Below are positions 9,427 to 18,012 of a stretch of DNA of 64,000 nucleotides, in pieces. This DNA comes from Arachidicoccus soli (GTDB lineage: Bacteria; Bacteroidota; Bacteroidia; Chitinophagales; Chitinophagaceae). The stretch spans positions 372,001 to 436,000 of the forward strand of contig NZ_CP032489.1 in assembly GCF_003600625.1 (NCBI RefSeq). The letters run 5' to 3'. Each line of letters opens with the position of its first letter. Position 1 is the first letter of the stretch. The position numbers were made by a program, and so were the translations under genes. The notes beneath the pieces were generated by a model. That model was not told the DNA's origin. It saw only the letters and a list, made by a program, of their open reading frames with translations, and made no database searches.

Positions 9427-9479
9427 TGTAAGTGTAACGGAGTGTCGCTTACATCCCATCCACGTAAACGATGGACGGG
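9427..9479. repeat. Left-end hairpins of the IS605-type element
   Basis: Two hairpins in tandem. GTAAG at 9428 pairs with CTTAC ending near 9452. CCCATCCA at 9455-9462 pairs with TGGACGGG at 9472-9479 (one G-T). The second is the counterpart of the right-end hairpin at 7722-7747. Confidence 0.65.
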
Positions 9480-9505
9480 TTTTACGCTCCATCATATAAA
9501 TATTG

Positions 9506-10093
9506 GCCCAACATAATGACCAACAGACAAAGTTTTAAGGCAGAGTCTTCCGGGTAAGGACTTATTACACATATTATTTAAATTATATAATTTTCTCAAG
9601 TTGGCTTAGCGGCTTATTTCAATGCATTTTATATTAAAATATAAGATTTTCACATTATGAAATATTGATGTAATTTTTAAAACATCATCATATTATTTCT
9701 CAGATTAAAGACACTCTCTAATTTTAATACCTAAAAAAAAGAAGTTTACAACATCTGATATTGAGTTTTGCGCAATTGATTTTTGGGCTATCAATTTTTG
9801 AGAGCCGGTTTCCATCCATGAAAGCCCCGTATTATTGATGATTTTTTCAGTGCGCAAGTCTTTCTTTTGCATTAGCATAATATTTTGCCTAAGCCATCCT
9901 CTGGTTTGTGATTATCGTATTCGGCGATGAAATTGTCTATTTATTCTTGAATGTTTCTATTTTTTGCAATTGCAAACGGATAGTTTCTTGATTTGTTCAT
10001 TAAGAATATTTCTTCGCTGTAAACAAGAGAAAAGAGCGCCCTTTTATGTAAACGATTGTATGGATTTTCGTTAAAACAATTTTAATATTTTAT
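9506..10093. other. Gene-poor stretch between IS605-type element and PUL
   Basis: Nearly 600 bases with no intact gene. The only recognisable content is a possible transposase scar at 9881-9945 on the minus strand. Confidence 0.5.
9881..9945 (-). pseudogene. Possible DDE-transposase scar
   Basis: The minus strand encodes IDNFIAEYDNHKPEDGLGK before a stop. This resembles the C-terminal FI-x-x-YN-x-x-RPH-x-x-L motif of IS3/IS481-type transposases with key residues changed. The surrounding sequence has no open frame. It is a weak call. Confidence 0.3.
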
Positions 10094-10123
10094 TTTGTTA
10101 ATTGAATATTAATACTAAATTTG
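10094..10123 (+). promoter_or_regulatory. Promoter of the PUL sigma-factor gene
   Basis: TTTG at 10094-10097, 18 bases, then TAAATTTG at 10116-10123: an excellent Bacteroidota housekeeping -33/-7 pair, about 100 bases before the sigma-factor ATG. Confidence 0.7.
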
Positions 10124-10227
10124 GAATCGTTACTTATGGATTTATAAAGAAATTGAATGTTTGGAAGGATTTTTACTAAGGCCCAAAACACTTGCTGAAA
10201 TCCACTTGAAGAAATTATAGAATATTC

Positions 10228-10965
10228 ATGCCCAGCTCAAAAACAGTAAATTATAATCAAACTGTTCTTACGATAAAAAGTGGGAATGTATTAAATATTA
10301 ATAGTGTTGACCTCGACAATGATACGCTATTAAATATAACATCTATAGATACTGAAAAAAGATTATTTAGTCTAGTGTGCGAAGGTGATGAAGATGCTTT
10401 TAGACGTTTATTTCATCTTTATAGACCATTGTTTACTGCTGTTATTAAAAAAATTGTACACAATGATGTAGCATTTGAAGATATTCTACAGGAAGTATTT
10501 TTGCGTATTTGGTTAAAACGGGATATGATGGGCGAGGTAAATAACCCACGCGCTTGGGCTTTGCAAGTCGTTTATCATAGATCGTTTAATTGGTTAAGGC
10601 ATCAAAATGTATATTCTAAAGCCACTGATGTCGCAACAGAACAAAATGCTACTTTTTCTAACATTGTCGAAGAATCGGTCTCTTTTTCCGATACCTCTAA
10701 AATTCTACAAAGAATTATTCAAAAGCTGCCTTCTCAAACACAAAAAATATATAGACTTAACAGAGAGCAGGGTTTAAGAATAACAGAGATCGCGCAGCGA
10801 ATGAACTTGTCTCCCCAGACAATCAAAAATACATTAGGCAATGCTATAAAAAGCATTCGAAAATCTTTGCTGCAGGAGGGTATATTACTATCTTTAATGG
10901 TTCTTTATTGCCTACACATTATTCTACATGAATCTTTATTCATGGGTATATTTTTTATTCTATAA
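10228..10965 (+). CDS. FecI-like ECF sigma factor
   Basis: An ECF-type sigma factor expected to activate the following PUL. Sigma region 2 covers about residues 55-125 (AFRRLFHLYRPLF, EDILQEVFLRIWLKRD) and region 4 about 165-215 with a helix-turn-helix (RITEIAQRMNLSPQTIKN). At 245 residues it is longer than usual: about 45 extra residues stand before region 2, and the last 27 are strongly hydrophobic (SLMVLYCLHIILHESLFMG), enough for a membrane segment. The start could be internal, which would remove part of the N-terminal extension. It is followed by fecR and an STN-bearing susC, the standard trans-envelope signalling trio. Confidence 0.9.
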   Translation: MPSSKTVNYNQTVLTIKSGNVLNINSVDLDNDTLLNITSIDTEKRLFSLVCEGDEDAFRRLFHLYRPLFTAVIKKIVHNDVAFEDILQEVFLRIWLKRDMMGEVNNPRAWALQVVYHRSFNWLRHQNVYSKATDVATEQNATFSNIVEESVSFSDTSKILQRIIQKLPSQTQKIYRLNREQGLRITEIAQRMNLSPQTIKNTLGNAIKSIRKSLLQEGILLSLMVLYCLHIILHESLFMGIFFIL

Positions 10966-11081
10966 GAAATAAAAGAAATAAAAAATGACGCCCATTAGTA
11001 CTTTTTTGTTCGACAAGTGTCCACTTATTAGGAGGCTTATAAACAAATGATTGTTTTGTTTTAAATCAAAAGAAGAATTAC

Positions 11082-12314
11082 TTGAATCAACTATTGCATA
11101 TACAAGATTTAATTCACAAAGTAGAAGAAAAAACTGTTACTCAGCAAGAGCTCGATGAACTATTGCAATGGATAGACAGTGAAGAAGGTCTTCAGCATGC
11201 TTTTTGGGTTTGCGAACAATTGGGTATGTCAACCGATATTTATCAAACGGAATATAAGGATGCCAATAATAAGAATTATGCAAATGCATTAGCTAATCGA
11301 GTATTGAGTGCAGATAAAATTTTGTCTATAACTCAAAGAAAAAGGAAACTTTTAGTTCAATCAATACATAAAAAATATTGGCCAAAGATGGCCGCAGCTG
11401 TTGCAGCTTGTGCTATAATCGCCTTTTCTTTATGGATATATGTTTCGAGATCTATGCAAAGCAATCTGCAGCAAGTCGCAAAAACATCTACTAATACAGC
11501 TATATTACCTGGAGGAAATAAAGCGATTCTTACTTTGAGTAATGGTAAAAAAATAGTTTTGGATAGTGTCAGTAATGGATTGCTTGCCAAACAAGGTAAT
11601 ATTAATGTATTGAAACTATCGAGTGGGCAGATTGTATATAAAGAAGCGATAAAAAATGTGATAGAAACGGTACATTACAATACGATGTCCACTCCAAGAG
11701 GCGGACAATATTCTATTGCCTTACCTGACGGAACTAAAGTATGGTTAAATGCTGCTTCCAGCATTACTTATCCTACCATGTTCTCTGGTAATACACGAGT
11801 GGTGAGCATTACAGGCGAAGCGTATTTTGAGGTTGCTAAAAACCCCAACAAACCCTTTATCGTAAAAACGCCTCGGGATATGCAAGTACAAGTATTGGGC
11901 ACACATTTTAATATCAATGCTTATACTGATGAATCTACGATAAAAACTACTCTATTGGAAGGTGCCGTAAAAGTGACATCTCCTCATGGATTGCAGAGGT
12001 TAGTGCCTGGTGAGCAAGCTCAACTTGCCGAGAGTGGCAATTTAAAACTGCTGAAAGATGTAGCTGTGGAAGATGTGGTGGGTTGGAAAGAAGGTATTTT
12101 TGATTTTAATAATGCTGATATATCATCTGTAATGCGTCAGTTAAGTAGATGGTATGATGTAGATATACACTATGAAGGCAGTAATATCCCTACTGATTTA
12201 TTTTCTGGAATTATTAGGAGAGATAATAGTATTCAACAAGTACTGAAAATGCTAGAAACTACATTGAGAGTGAACTTTGCCATAAAAGGGAAATCTATAT
12301 TTGTAAGTAGTTAA
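11082..12314 (+). CDS. FecR-like anti-sigma factor
   Basis: The inner-membrane partner of the sigma factor. The 410 residues have a cytoplasmic N-terminal part (1-100), one membrane segment (about 103-122, MAAAVAACAIIAFSLWIYV), a periplasmic FecR domain (about 200-305, TPRGGQYSIALPDGTKVWLNA) and a C-terminal STN-like DUF4974 domain (about 338-408). The start is TTG at 11082 after AGAAGAA. By family knowledge, the periplasmic part senses the STN domain of the cognate SusC and releases the sigma factor when substrate is bound. The next gene encodes such a SusC, which fits. Confidence 0.92.
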   Translation: MNQLLHIQDLIHKVEEKTVTQQELDELLQWIDSEEGLQHAFWVCEQLGMSTDIYQTEYKDANNKNYANALANRVLSADKILSITQRKRKLLVQSIHKKYWPKMAAAVAACAIIAFSLWIYVSRSMQSNLQQVAKTSTNTAILPGGNKAILTLSNGKKIVLDSVSNGLLAKQGNINVLKLSSGQIVYKEAIKNVIETVHYNTMSTPRGGQYSIALPDGTKVWLNAASSITYPTMFSGNTRVVSITGEAYFEVAKNPNKPFIVKTPRDMQVQVLGTHFNINAYTDESTIKTTLLEGAVKVTSPHGLQRLVPGEQAQLAESGNLKLLKDVAVEDVVGWKEGIFDFNNADISSVMRQLSRWYDVDIHYEGSNIPTDLFSGIIRRDNSIQQVLKMLETTLRVNFAIKGKSIFVSS

Positions 12315-12391
12315 ATAAAACTTATCAACTAAATTAAATTAAATATAATGGATTGACGAAATCTTTAAAATTTCCAATTAGTAATAAAAAA

Positions 12392-12421
12392 AGCTGTTCC
12401 GGGATAGGAGCCGGAACAGCT
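12392..12421. terminator. Perfect 11-bp hairpin in the fecR-susC gap, terminator-like on minus strand
   Basis: AGCTGTTCCGG (12392-12402) pairs perfectly with CCGGAACAGCT (12411-12421) around an 8-base loop. On the plus strand no T-run follows. On the minus strand the stem is followed by seven T, so it would end a transcript running antisense to the susC leader. Confidence 0.6.
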
Positions 12422-12501
12422 AAATACATTGGGATTAGCACTTTAATGAAAAGTGGCACATACTTAAAAAACTTAATTTTTCACCCAAACAAAGCAAAAT
12501 T

Positions 12502-15500
12502 ATGCATTCTAAGGCAAACTATGTCTTATCCGCAAGGGATTTTATCAAAACGTTACAAATCACCAAGACCATTGCTGCGTTGTTATTTATTATTGCGATA
12601 CTACAGTGTGGCAAAACCAATGCGCAAAGTATAACCCTTTCGGAACATAACCAACCCGTCCAAACTGTCTTCAAAGAAGTGTGGAAACAAAGCGGCTTGC
12701 AATTTGTTTATACAAATAAAATACTTGAAGGAGCCAAGCCGATAACGATAAATGTAAAAAATGCATCTTTGAGCGAGGTACTCCGAATCTGCTTCAAAGA
12801 CCAGCCATTTATTTACACGCAGACAGACAAAGCTATTATCTTACAGCGCAAAGAAGTACAGGCAGTAAAAATATCTTCCGAAAAAGGAAATTCTGAGGGA
12901 GAGGTCCACGGTTTTATTACAGACTCTACAGGCAAGCCTTTAGAGGGCGCTTCAATAGTAGTTAAAGGTTCCAAGTATGGAACATTGACGAATAGTCGTG
13001 GAGAATACATACTAGAGAACGTACCGGAGATGGCCACCTTGGTTTTTTCCTATATTGGAATGGTTGATCAGGAAGTAAAAGTTGATGGACGAGCAAGTAT
13101 TTCTGTTGTGCTGAAAAGTCAGGCATCTACAATGGATGATATTGTAGTAATTGGCTATGGAAAACAGAAAAGAGAATTTCTTACCGCATCTATCAGTACC
13201 GTTACGGGTGCTGAATTGGTAAAGTCGCCTGTGGCTAATTTAAGTACCGCATTAAAAGGTCAATTAGCGGGACTTGTAGCCTTACAGAGTTCAGGCAAAC
13301 CTGGCTCAGATGGTTCGACGCTTACAGTTAGAGGGATCGGTACTTATACGGGTAATAATGCCCCACTCATATTGGTGGATGGTATTGCTAGAGATACTTA
13401 TGATGATATAGACCCTAATGAAGTGGCTACTATTAGCGTTTTAAGAGATGCATCTGCTACAGCAGTATATGGAGTACGTGGTGCTAATGGGGTTATTCTT
13501 ATTACGACAAAAAGAGGTTCAATTGGTGCGCCAAAAATTAGTTTGACAGGTCAAACAGCTATTTCGTCTTTCACCAATGTGCCCAGTTTTGCTAATTCTT
13601 ATGATTACGCCACCCTAATAAATGAAAAAGCAAAAGAAAATTATTGGGTAAATCATGCTAATGATCCTGATATTACTACATGGGATCAGTTTTTACAAAA
13701 AAGAGATGCCAATTGGACAAATGATGGTTCACTAACCTACAGTGCCGATGATTTAAAATATTTTCAAAATGCCCATACACCCAAACTAGCAAATGGTAAA
13801 CCCAATCCATTGTACGATCCATACTTTCATCCCGATGTAGATTGGAAACAGAAATTATTTAAAAAATATGCGCCAATGGTGCAAGGGAATGCCAATATTA
13901 GCGGTGGTTCAAAGTTTATGAAATACTTTGTTTCATTGGGTTATCTTAATCAAGGAGGATTGTTTAAAACTGATTATATGGCCTATCCTAACCAAATGCA
14001 GTTTTCTAAAAATCGTTATAATCTTCGAGGGAATTTTGATTTTGATGTAACCTCAGATTTGAAGATTGCAGTCAATATAGGAACCGAGTTTGTTACGATT
14101 ACCGGCATGGATAATGACGATTATATCTGGGAAAAAAAGATTTTGTGGTCATCTCCGATGAGCTCTCCCGGAATGATAAATGGAAGATATGTTGAAAATA
14201 TTACCCAAGGTGGCAATGACCAATACAATCCTATGTACGCAATGGAATCAGAAGATTCTTGGAATGTTACCAATAACAGTATTTTAAATTCTTCCATTAA
14301 TGCAGTATATAAACTTGATCGTATAACTCGGGGTTTATCCATCAAAGGATTGGCTTCTTATGATAGTTATTTTTCTAGTCGTTCTTATGGTAAATATGTT
14401 CCCATTCTTTGGCAAATCAGACCCAATCCTAGTGGAGATAAATTAGATCCGATTTATTCTCAATTCAATGATGCACAGCCACCTACCATTAATTCTGATT
14501 TTAATTTGGCAAAATGGCGTAAACTTTATGGAGAATTATCTTTAAACTATGATCGTAGTTTTGGTGCGCATACTTTTAGCGGCTTAATCTTAGCTAGTAG
14601 AGAAAAGAAATTTGACCCTACATTGGAGTACGATTTGCCTCATGCATATGAAGGTCTTACTTCAAGAGTAAATTATAATTATGCCGGGAAATATATATTA
14701 GAGTATGATATGGGCTATAATGGTTCGGAAAATTTCCCCGATGGAAAAAGATTCGGCTATTTCCCTTCTTATTCAGCAGCTTGGTTATTAAGCAATGAGT
14801 CTTTTTTTCATAAAAATGATTTAATCAATTTTGTGAAATTAAAAGGCTCCTATGGAGAAGTGGGAAATGATAATATAACTCCTGCCGGAAGTTCAACGCC
14901 TGCGCGTTATCTCTATTTGCCAGACACCTGGAAGCAAGATGGGGGTTACAATTTTGGTGATTTAAATAATAGACATTATATCAATGGTGTAGATGAAAAT
15001 GTGATTGGTAATCCAAATGTAACATGGGAAGTATCTAAGGAAATGAACTTAGCGCTTGAGATGCATTTTTTCAAAGATAAACTCTCTGTTACTTATGAAT
15101 ATTTTAGAAACCATCGCTCCAATATACTTTCTTATCGTGGTACTGTTCCCAGTATTGTTGCTGCCAACCTTCCTCCTTATAATTTAGGTAGTGTTGAAAG
15201 TTGGGGAAGTAATATAGAATTTACTTATAATGATCACGTAGGTGATTTTAATTTCTATATAAGAGGTAATGGTGCCATCGCTAAGAATAAAATATTGTAT
15301 CAAGATGAAGCTATTCTGCCCGGATTTGAATACCAAGCTGCAACTGGTCGTCCTGTTGGCCAACAATTGTTGTTAAAATCAGAAGGTTTATATACTTCAT
15401 GGTCTCAACTTTATAATATTGATAATAATGGGAACCCTATACTTTCGCAACCTGTATTAGCATTGAAAAATGGTAAGCCTTATACCAATGGCAATGGGCA

Positions 15501-16116
15501 GCCGGTTTATCAAAAAGATTTAGGATATGGAGGAAGTGTGTTGCAGCCCGGTAATATTCGTTTTGAGGATGTTAATGGTGATGGTGTAATTGATGATAAG
15601 GATAAAATCAGAACAGGTCAAACAGCAAATCCTGAATATAATTTTGGCGTTACACTTGGTTTCAATTATAAAGGATTCGATGTTTCTGCTTTGTTTGCAG
15701 GCATTGCTGGTGTTGCCAGAGGAGGTATGAGCGAAGCACATATCAATAAACAACAAGCTATTTTTGCAGTTGATCTTAATCGTTTTTCTTTGGACAGATA
15801 TAATGCTGGCGATAAAATAGATTTTCCAATTGCCGATTATAATCAGAATGCTGCAGGTGCTGGCGCATACAATGCCGGTAGTACCTTTTTTAATATCAAT
15901 ACTTCTTATGTCCGCCTGCAAAATCTTGCTATAGGTTATACTTTCAGGGGATTAATCATGAAGAAGATAGGTATTCAATCAACACGACTTTATGTGACAG
16001 GAGATAACCTATATACTTGGTCTGCTAATAAAATATGGGGAGATCCTGAAAATCTTGGCAATATAGGTTATCCATTGACCAAGACATATAATGTAGGAAT
16101 AAACGTAAACTTCTAA
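12502..16116 (+). CDS. SusC/RagA-type TonB-dependent transporter with STN domain
   Basis: The outer-membrane importer and sensor of the first SusC/D pair, 1204 residues. After a signal peptide (cleavage near Ala41-Gln42, KTNAQ) come an STN domain (about 45-115), a carboxypeptidase-regulatory-like domain (about 134-206), a TonB-box-like DDIVVIGYG (212-220), the plug domain (about 222-335) and a beta-barrel ending in aromatic VGINVNF. The STN domain marks it as the signalling transporter that talks to FecR. The leader is about 190 bases and contains a strong hairpin. The SusD partner follows after 22 bases. Its substrate should be a glucan or chitin-type oligosaccharide, judged from the enzymes downstream. 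Confidence 0.95.
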   Translation: MHSKANYVLSARDFIKTLQITKTIAALLFIIAILQCGKTNAQSITLSEHNQPVQTVFKEVWKQSGLQFVYTNKILEGAKPITINVKNASLSEVLRICFKDQPFIYTQTDKAIILQRKEVQAVKISSEKGNSEGEVHGFITDSTGKPLEGASIVVKGSKYGTLTNSRGEYILENVPEMATLVFSYIGMVDQEVKVDGRASISVVLKSQASTMDDIVVIGYGKQKREFLTASISTVTGAELVKSPVANLSTALKGQLAGLVALQSSGKPGSDGSTLTVRGIGTYTGNNAPLILVDGIARDTYDDIDPNEVATISVLRDASATAVYGVRGANGVILITTKRGSIGAPKISLTGQTAISSFTNVPSFANSYDYATLINEKAKENYWVNHANDPDITTWDQFLQKRDANWTNDGSLTYSADDLKYFQNAHTPKLANGKPNPLYDPYFHPDVDWKQKLFKKYAPMVQGNANISGGSKFMKYFVSLGYLNQGGLFKTDYMAYPNQMQFSKNRYNLRGNFDFDVTSDLKIAVNIGTEFVTITGMDNDDYIWEKKILWSSPMSSPGMINGRYVENITQGGNDQYNPMYAMESEDSWNVTNNSILNSSINAVYKLDRITRGLSIKGLASYDSYFSSRSYGKYVPILWQIRPNPSGDKLDPIYSQFNDAQPPTINSDFNLAKWRKLYGELSLNYDRSFGAHTFSGLILASREKKFDPTLEYDLPHAYEGLTSRVNYNYAGKYILEYDMGYNGSENFPDGKRFGYFPSYSAAWLLSNESFFHKNDLINFVKLKGSYGEVGNDNITPAGSSTPARYLYLPDTWKQDGGYNFGDLNNRHYINGVDENVIGNPNVTWEVSKEMNLALEMHFFKDKLSVTYEYFRNHRSNILSYRGTVPSIVAANLPPYNLGSVESWGSNIEFTYNDHVGDFNFYIRGNGAIAKNKILYQDEAILPGFEYQAATGRPVGQQLLLKSEGLYTSWSQLYNIDNNGNPILSQPVLALKNGKPYTNGNGQPVYQKDLGYGGSVLQPGNIRFEDVNGDGVIDDKDKIRTGQTANPEYNFGVTLGFNYKGFDVSALFAGIAGVARGGMSEAHINKQQAIFAVDLNRFSLDRYNAGDKIDFPIADYNQNAAGAGAYNAGSTFFNINTSYVRLQNLAIGYTFRGLIMKKIGIQSTRLYVTGDNLYTWSANKIWGDPENLGNIGYPLTKTYNVGINVNF

Positions 16117-16138
16117 GACAATAATAAATTATACTATA

Positions 16139-17980
16139 ATGAGAAAAAAATATATCATAGCAGTGTTCTTTTGCGCTCTCTTTACCGGACTGCTGCTAAT
16201 GAGTTGTAATAAAAATTTTTTAGAAAAACCACGTGGAGGTACTTTTACGGTAGATACCGTTTTTCGTACAAAGCTTAATGCAGATGGAGCAATATCGCAA
16301 ATGTACAATCTTTGTATCCCGAACGGGCTTGTTCAAAATGGTTCCAACGATATTCCTAGACCCGATGCTCCTACGGATGAGATTTATTATATACATCCGA
16401 CTTACGACTGGGTAGGTGCTACGCAGAATCTAGCTACTTTTTGCACAGGCAATGAAACGGTTGATGCCACTATTGATATGGGTGGTTTTGGTAGTCATTA
16501 TTCGGGTATTCGTCAGGCGAATTTAGTAATAAAGCATATTGGTGAAGTTACTGATGCGGATGGGACTTATAAATCACAAGCGATTGGTCAAGCACTGTTT
16601 TGTAGGGCAATACAGCATTTTGAATTATTCAGACAATATGGTGGTATTCCTCTTGTTACGGAGCCTTTGGATGGTACGCAGAAGTTAGATATTCGTCGCA
16701 GTTCAGTGGCTACAACTGTTGATAGCATTGTAAGTTGGTGCGATCAAGCAGCTGCCTTATTACCTCCTACTTGGGGTGTTGCAGATTACGGTAGAATTAC
16801 TAGTTTAGCCGCTAAAGCACTAAAGGCAAGAGTGCTATTATATGCAGCTAGCCCATTATACAATACACCTTCTACAATGCAGACAGAGATTAGCGGAATA
16901 AGATTTGGAAATGCGCATGATTCTGTTTTAGCTTATCCTACTTATGATAAAGGGCGTTGGTTAATAGCGGCAAAGGCTGCAAAGGATGTGATAGATGCTG
17001 CGCCTAGTTCTAATGTAGCACTTTATAATACAGGCAAACCCTTGACAACACCAAATGATGATTCCTATGCAGGGCTTGGGGATTACGAAGCCGTTTCAAA
17101 CGTATATGCCAACAATGAAATGATATTGGTGAATACAAAGAATCAGGATGCGAAGGGTGGTTTCTTTTGGGGTAACTGGCTTTCTTCTAAAGTTAGAGAA
17201 GGTCAATGGTCAGTCAAAAATAATGTTCCCATTGAATTTATGCAACAATATGAAAAACGCGATGGTTCTTCTTGGACATTACCCCTTAGTAGTACAGGCG
17301 ATGATCTCCCGACTTGGATTAAAAGTTTAAATCTCGATCCTCGTTTTTATCAAACGGTTTTATACGATGGTATGTGGTATAACTCGACCAGAGGTGTATT
17401 AACTTATTATCTTGGAGATGGTGGGAAATATCCAACTACTAACTTTGGATCTAGTGATGCAGGCCCTGATGGTTATGCGCTAGAAACGTACAAGTTTATA
17501 GCAAGGATTGATAATTTTAACGATGCACATTTCGCTTGGCCCGTTTTTCGACTTGCAGAGTTTTATCTAAGTTATGCGGAAGCACTGAATGAATACCAAG
17601 GGCCTTCTGGAGATCCTACTCATTATATTAATCTTATTAGGGAAAGAGCAGGTATGCCTGATGAAAATATTTCTTCACAAGATGACTTTAGAGTTGCAGT
17701 GCACAACGAACGTACGATTGAATTGGCATATGAAGGATTTAGACTCAATGATTTGGAAAGATGGTTAACCGCTTATTCGGTATTGAATGAAACATTGCAT
17801 GGTATACAAACTACAGCCAATGCAAGCTCCGGAAGTTTAAAGAGAAACTGGAAAGTAGTCTCTTTTATGACCCGAGTATTCCCTAAAAAATATTATTATA
17901 TGCCCTTCCCATCGGCAGATGTCAGCGAAAATTATTTAGGCGATGGAAGTTCTTGGAATGGTCAAAACCCGGGCTGGTAA
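16139..17980 (+). CDS. SusD/RagB-type glycan-binding lipoprotein (pair 1)
   Basis: A surface lipoprotein that forms the lid of the SusC channel and captures oligosaccharides. The signal peptide ends in a lipobox LLMSC with Cys23. The 613 residues show the SusD layout: N-terminal SusD-like domain with FCRAIQHFELFRQYGGIPLVTEP and a C-terminal RagB/SusD domain with AEFYLSYAEALNEY and YEGFRLNDLERW, ending in NPGW. It follows its SusC by 22 bases and precedes the second SusC by 32, so the genes are co-transcribed. Binding residues cannot be assigned from sequence alone. Confidence 0.95.
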   Translation: MRKKYIIAVFFCALFTGLLLMSCNKNFLEKPRGGTFTVDTVFRTKLNADGAISQMYNLCIPNGLVQNGSNDIPRPDAPTDEIYYIHPTYDWVGATQNLATFCTGNETVDATIDMGGFGSHYSGIRQANLVIKHIGEVTDADGTYKSQAIGQALFCRAIQHFELFRQYGGIPLVTEPLDGTQKLDIRRSSVATTVDSIVSWCDQAAALLPPTWGVADYGRITSLAAKALKARVLLYAASPLYNTPSTMQTEISGIRFGNAHDSVLAYPTYDKGRWLIAAKAAKDVIDAAPSSNVALYNTGKPLTTPNDDSYAGLGDYEAVSNVYANNEMILVNTKNQDAKGGFFWGNWLSSKVREGQWSVKNNVPIEFMQQYEKRDGSSWTLPLSSTGDDLPTWIKSLNLDPRFYQTVLYDGMWYNSTRGVLTYYLGDGGKYPTTNFGSSDAGPDGYALETYKFIARIDNFNDAHFAWPVFRLAEFYLSYAEALNEYQGPSGDPTHYINLIRERAGMPDENISSQDDFRVAVHNERTIELAYEGFRLNDLERWLTAYSVLNETLHGIQTTANASSGSLKRNWKVVSFMTRVFPKKYYYMPFPSADVSENYLGDGSSWNGQNPGW

Positions 17981-18012
17981 TTTAGTTGCATTCATACATA
18001 ATTTGATAAAAA

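Larger units (their letters stand above)
7690..9505 (-). mobile_element. IS200/IS605 family element (tnpB and tnpA divergent)
   Basis: The element holds a minus-strand tnpB and a plus-strand tnpA whose starts face each other 96 bases apart, the IS605 arrangement. Both ends carry a similar imperfect hairpin (7722-7747 and 9455-9479) as expected for a Y1 transposase that recognises single-stranded hairpin ends. There are no inverted terminal repeats or target duplication, which is normal for this family. The outer limits are approximate, because the cleavage sites lie some bases outside each hairpin and cannot be fixed without an empty site. Both proteins look intact. Confidence 0.88.

Noticed and set aside
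9286-9516. 76-codon ORF overlapping the end of tnpA
   Set aside because: It reads through the left-end hairpins in another frame of tnpA; no protein features.
12353-12634. 93-codon ORF across the susC start
   Set aside because: It contains the leader hairpin and overlaps the susC signal peptide in another frame; it has no family features.
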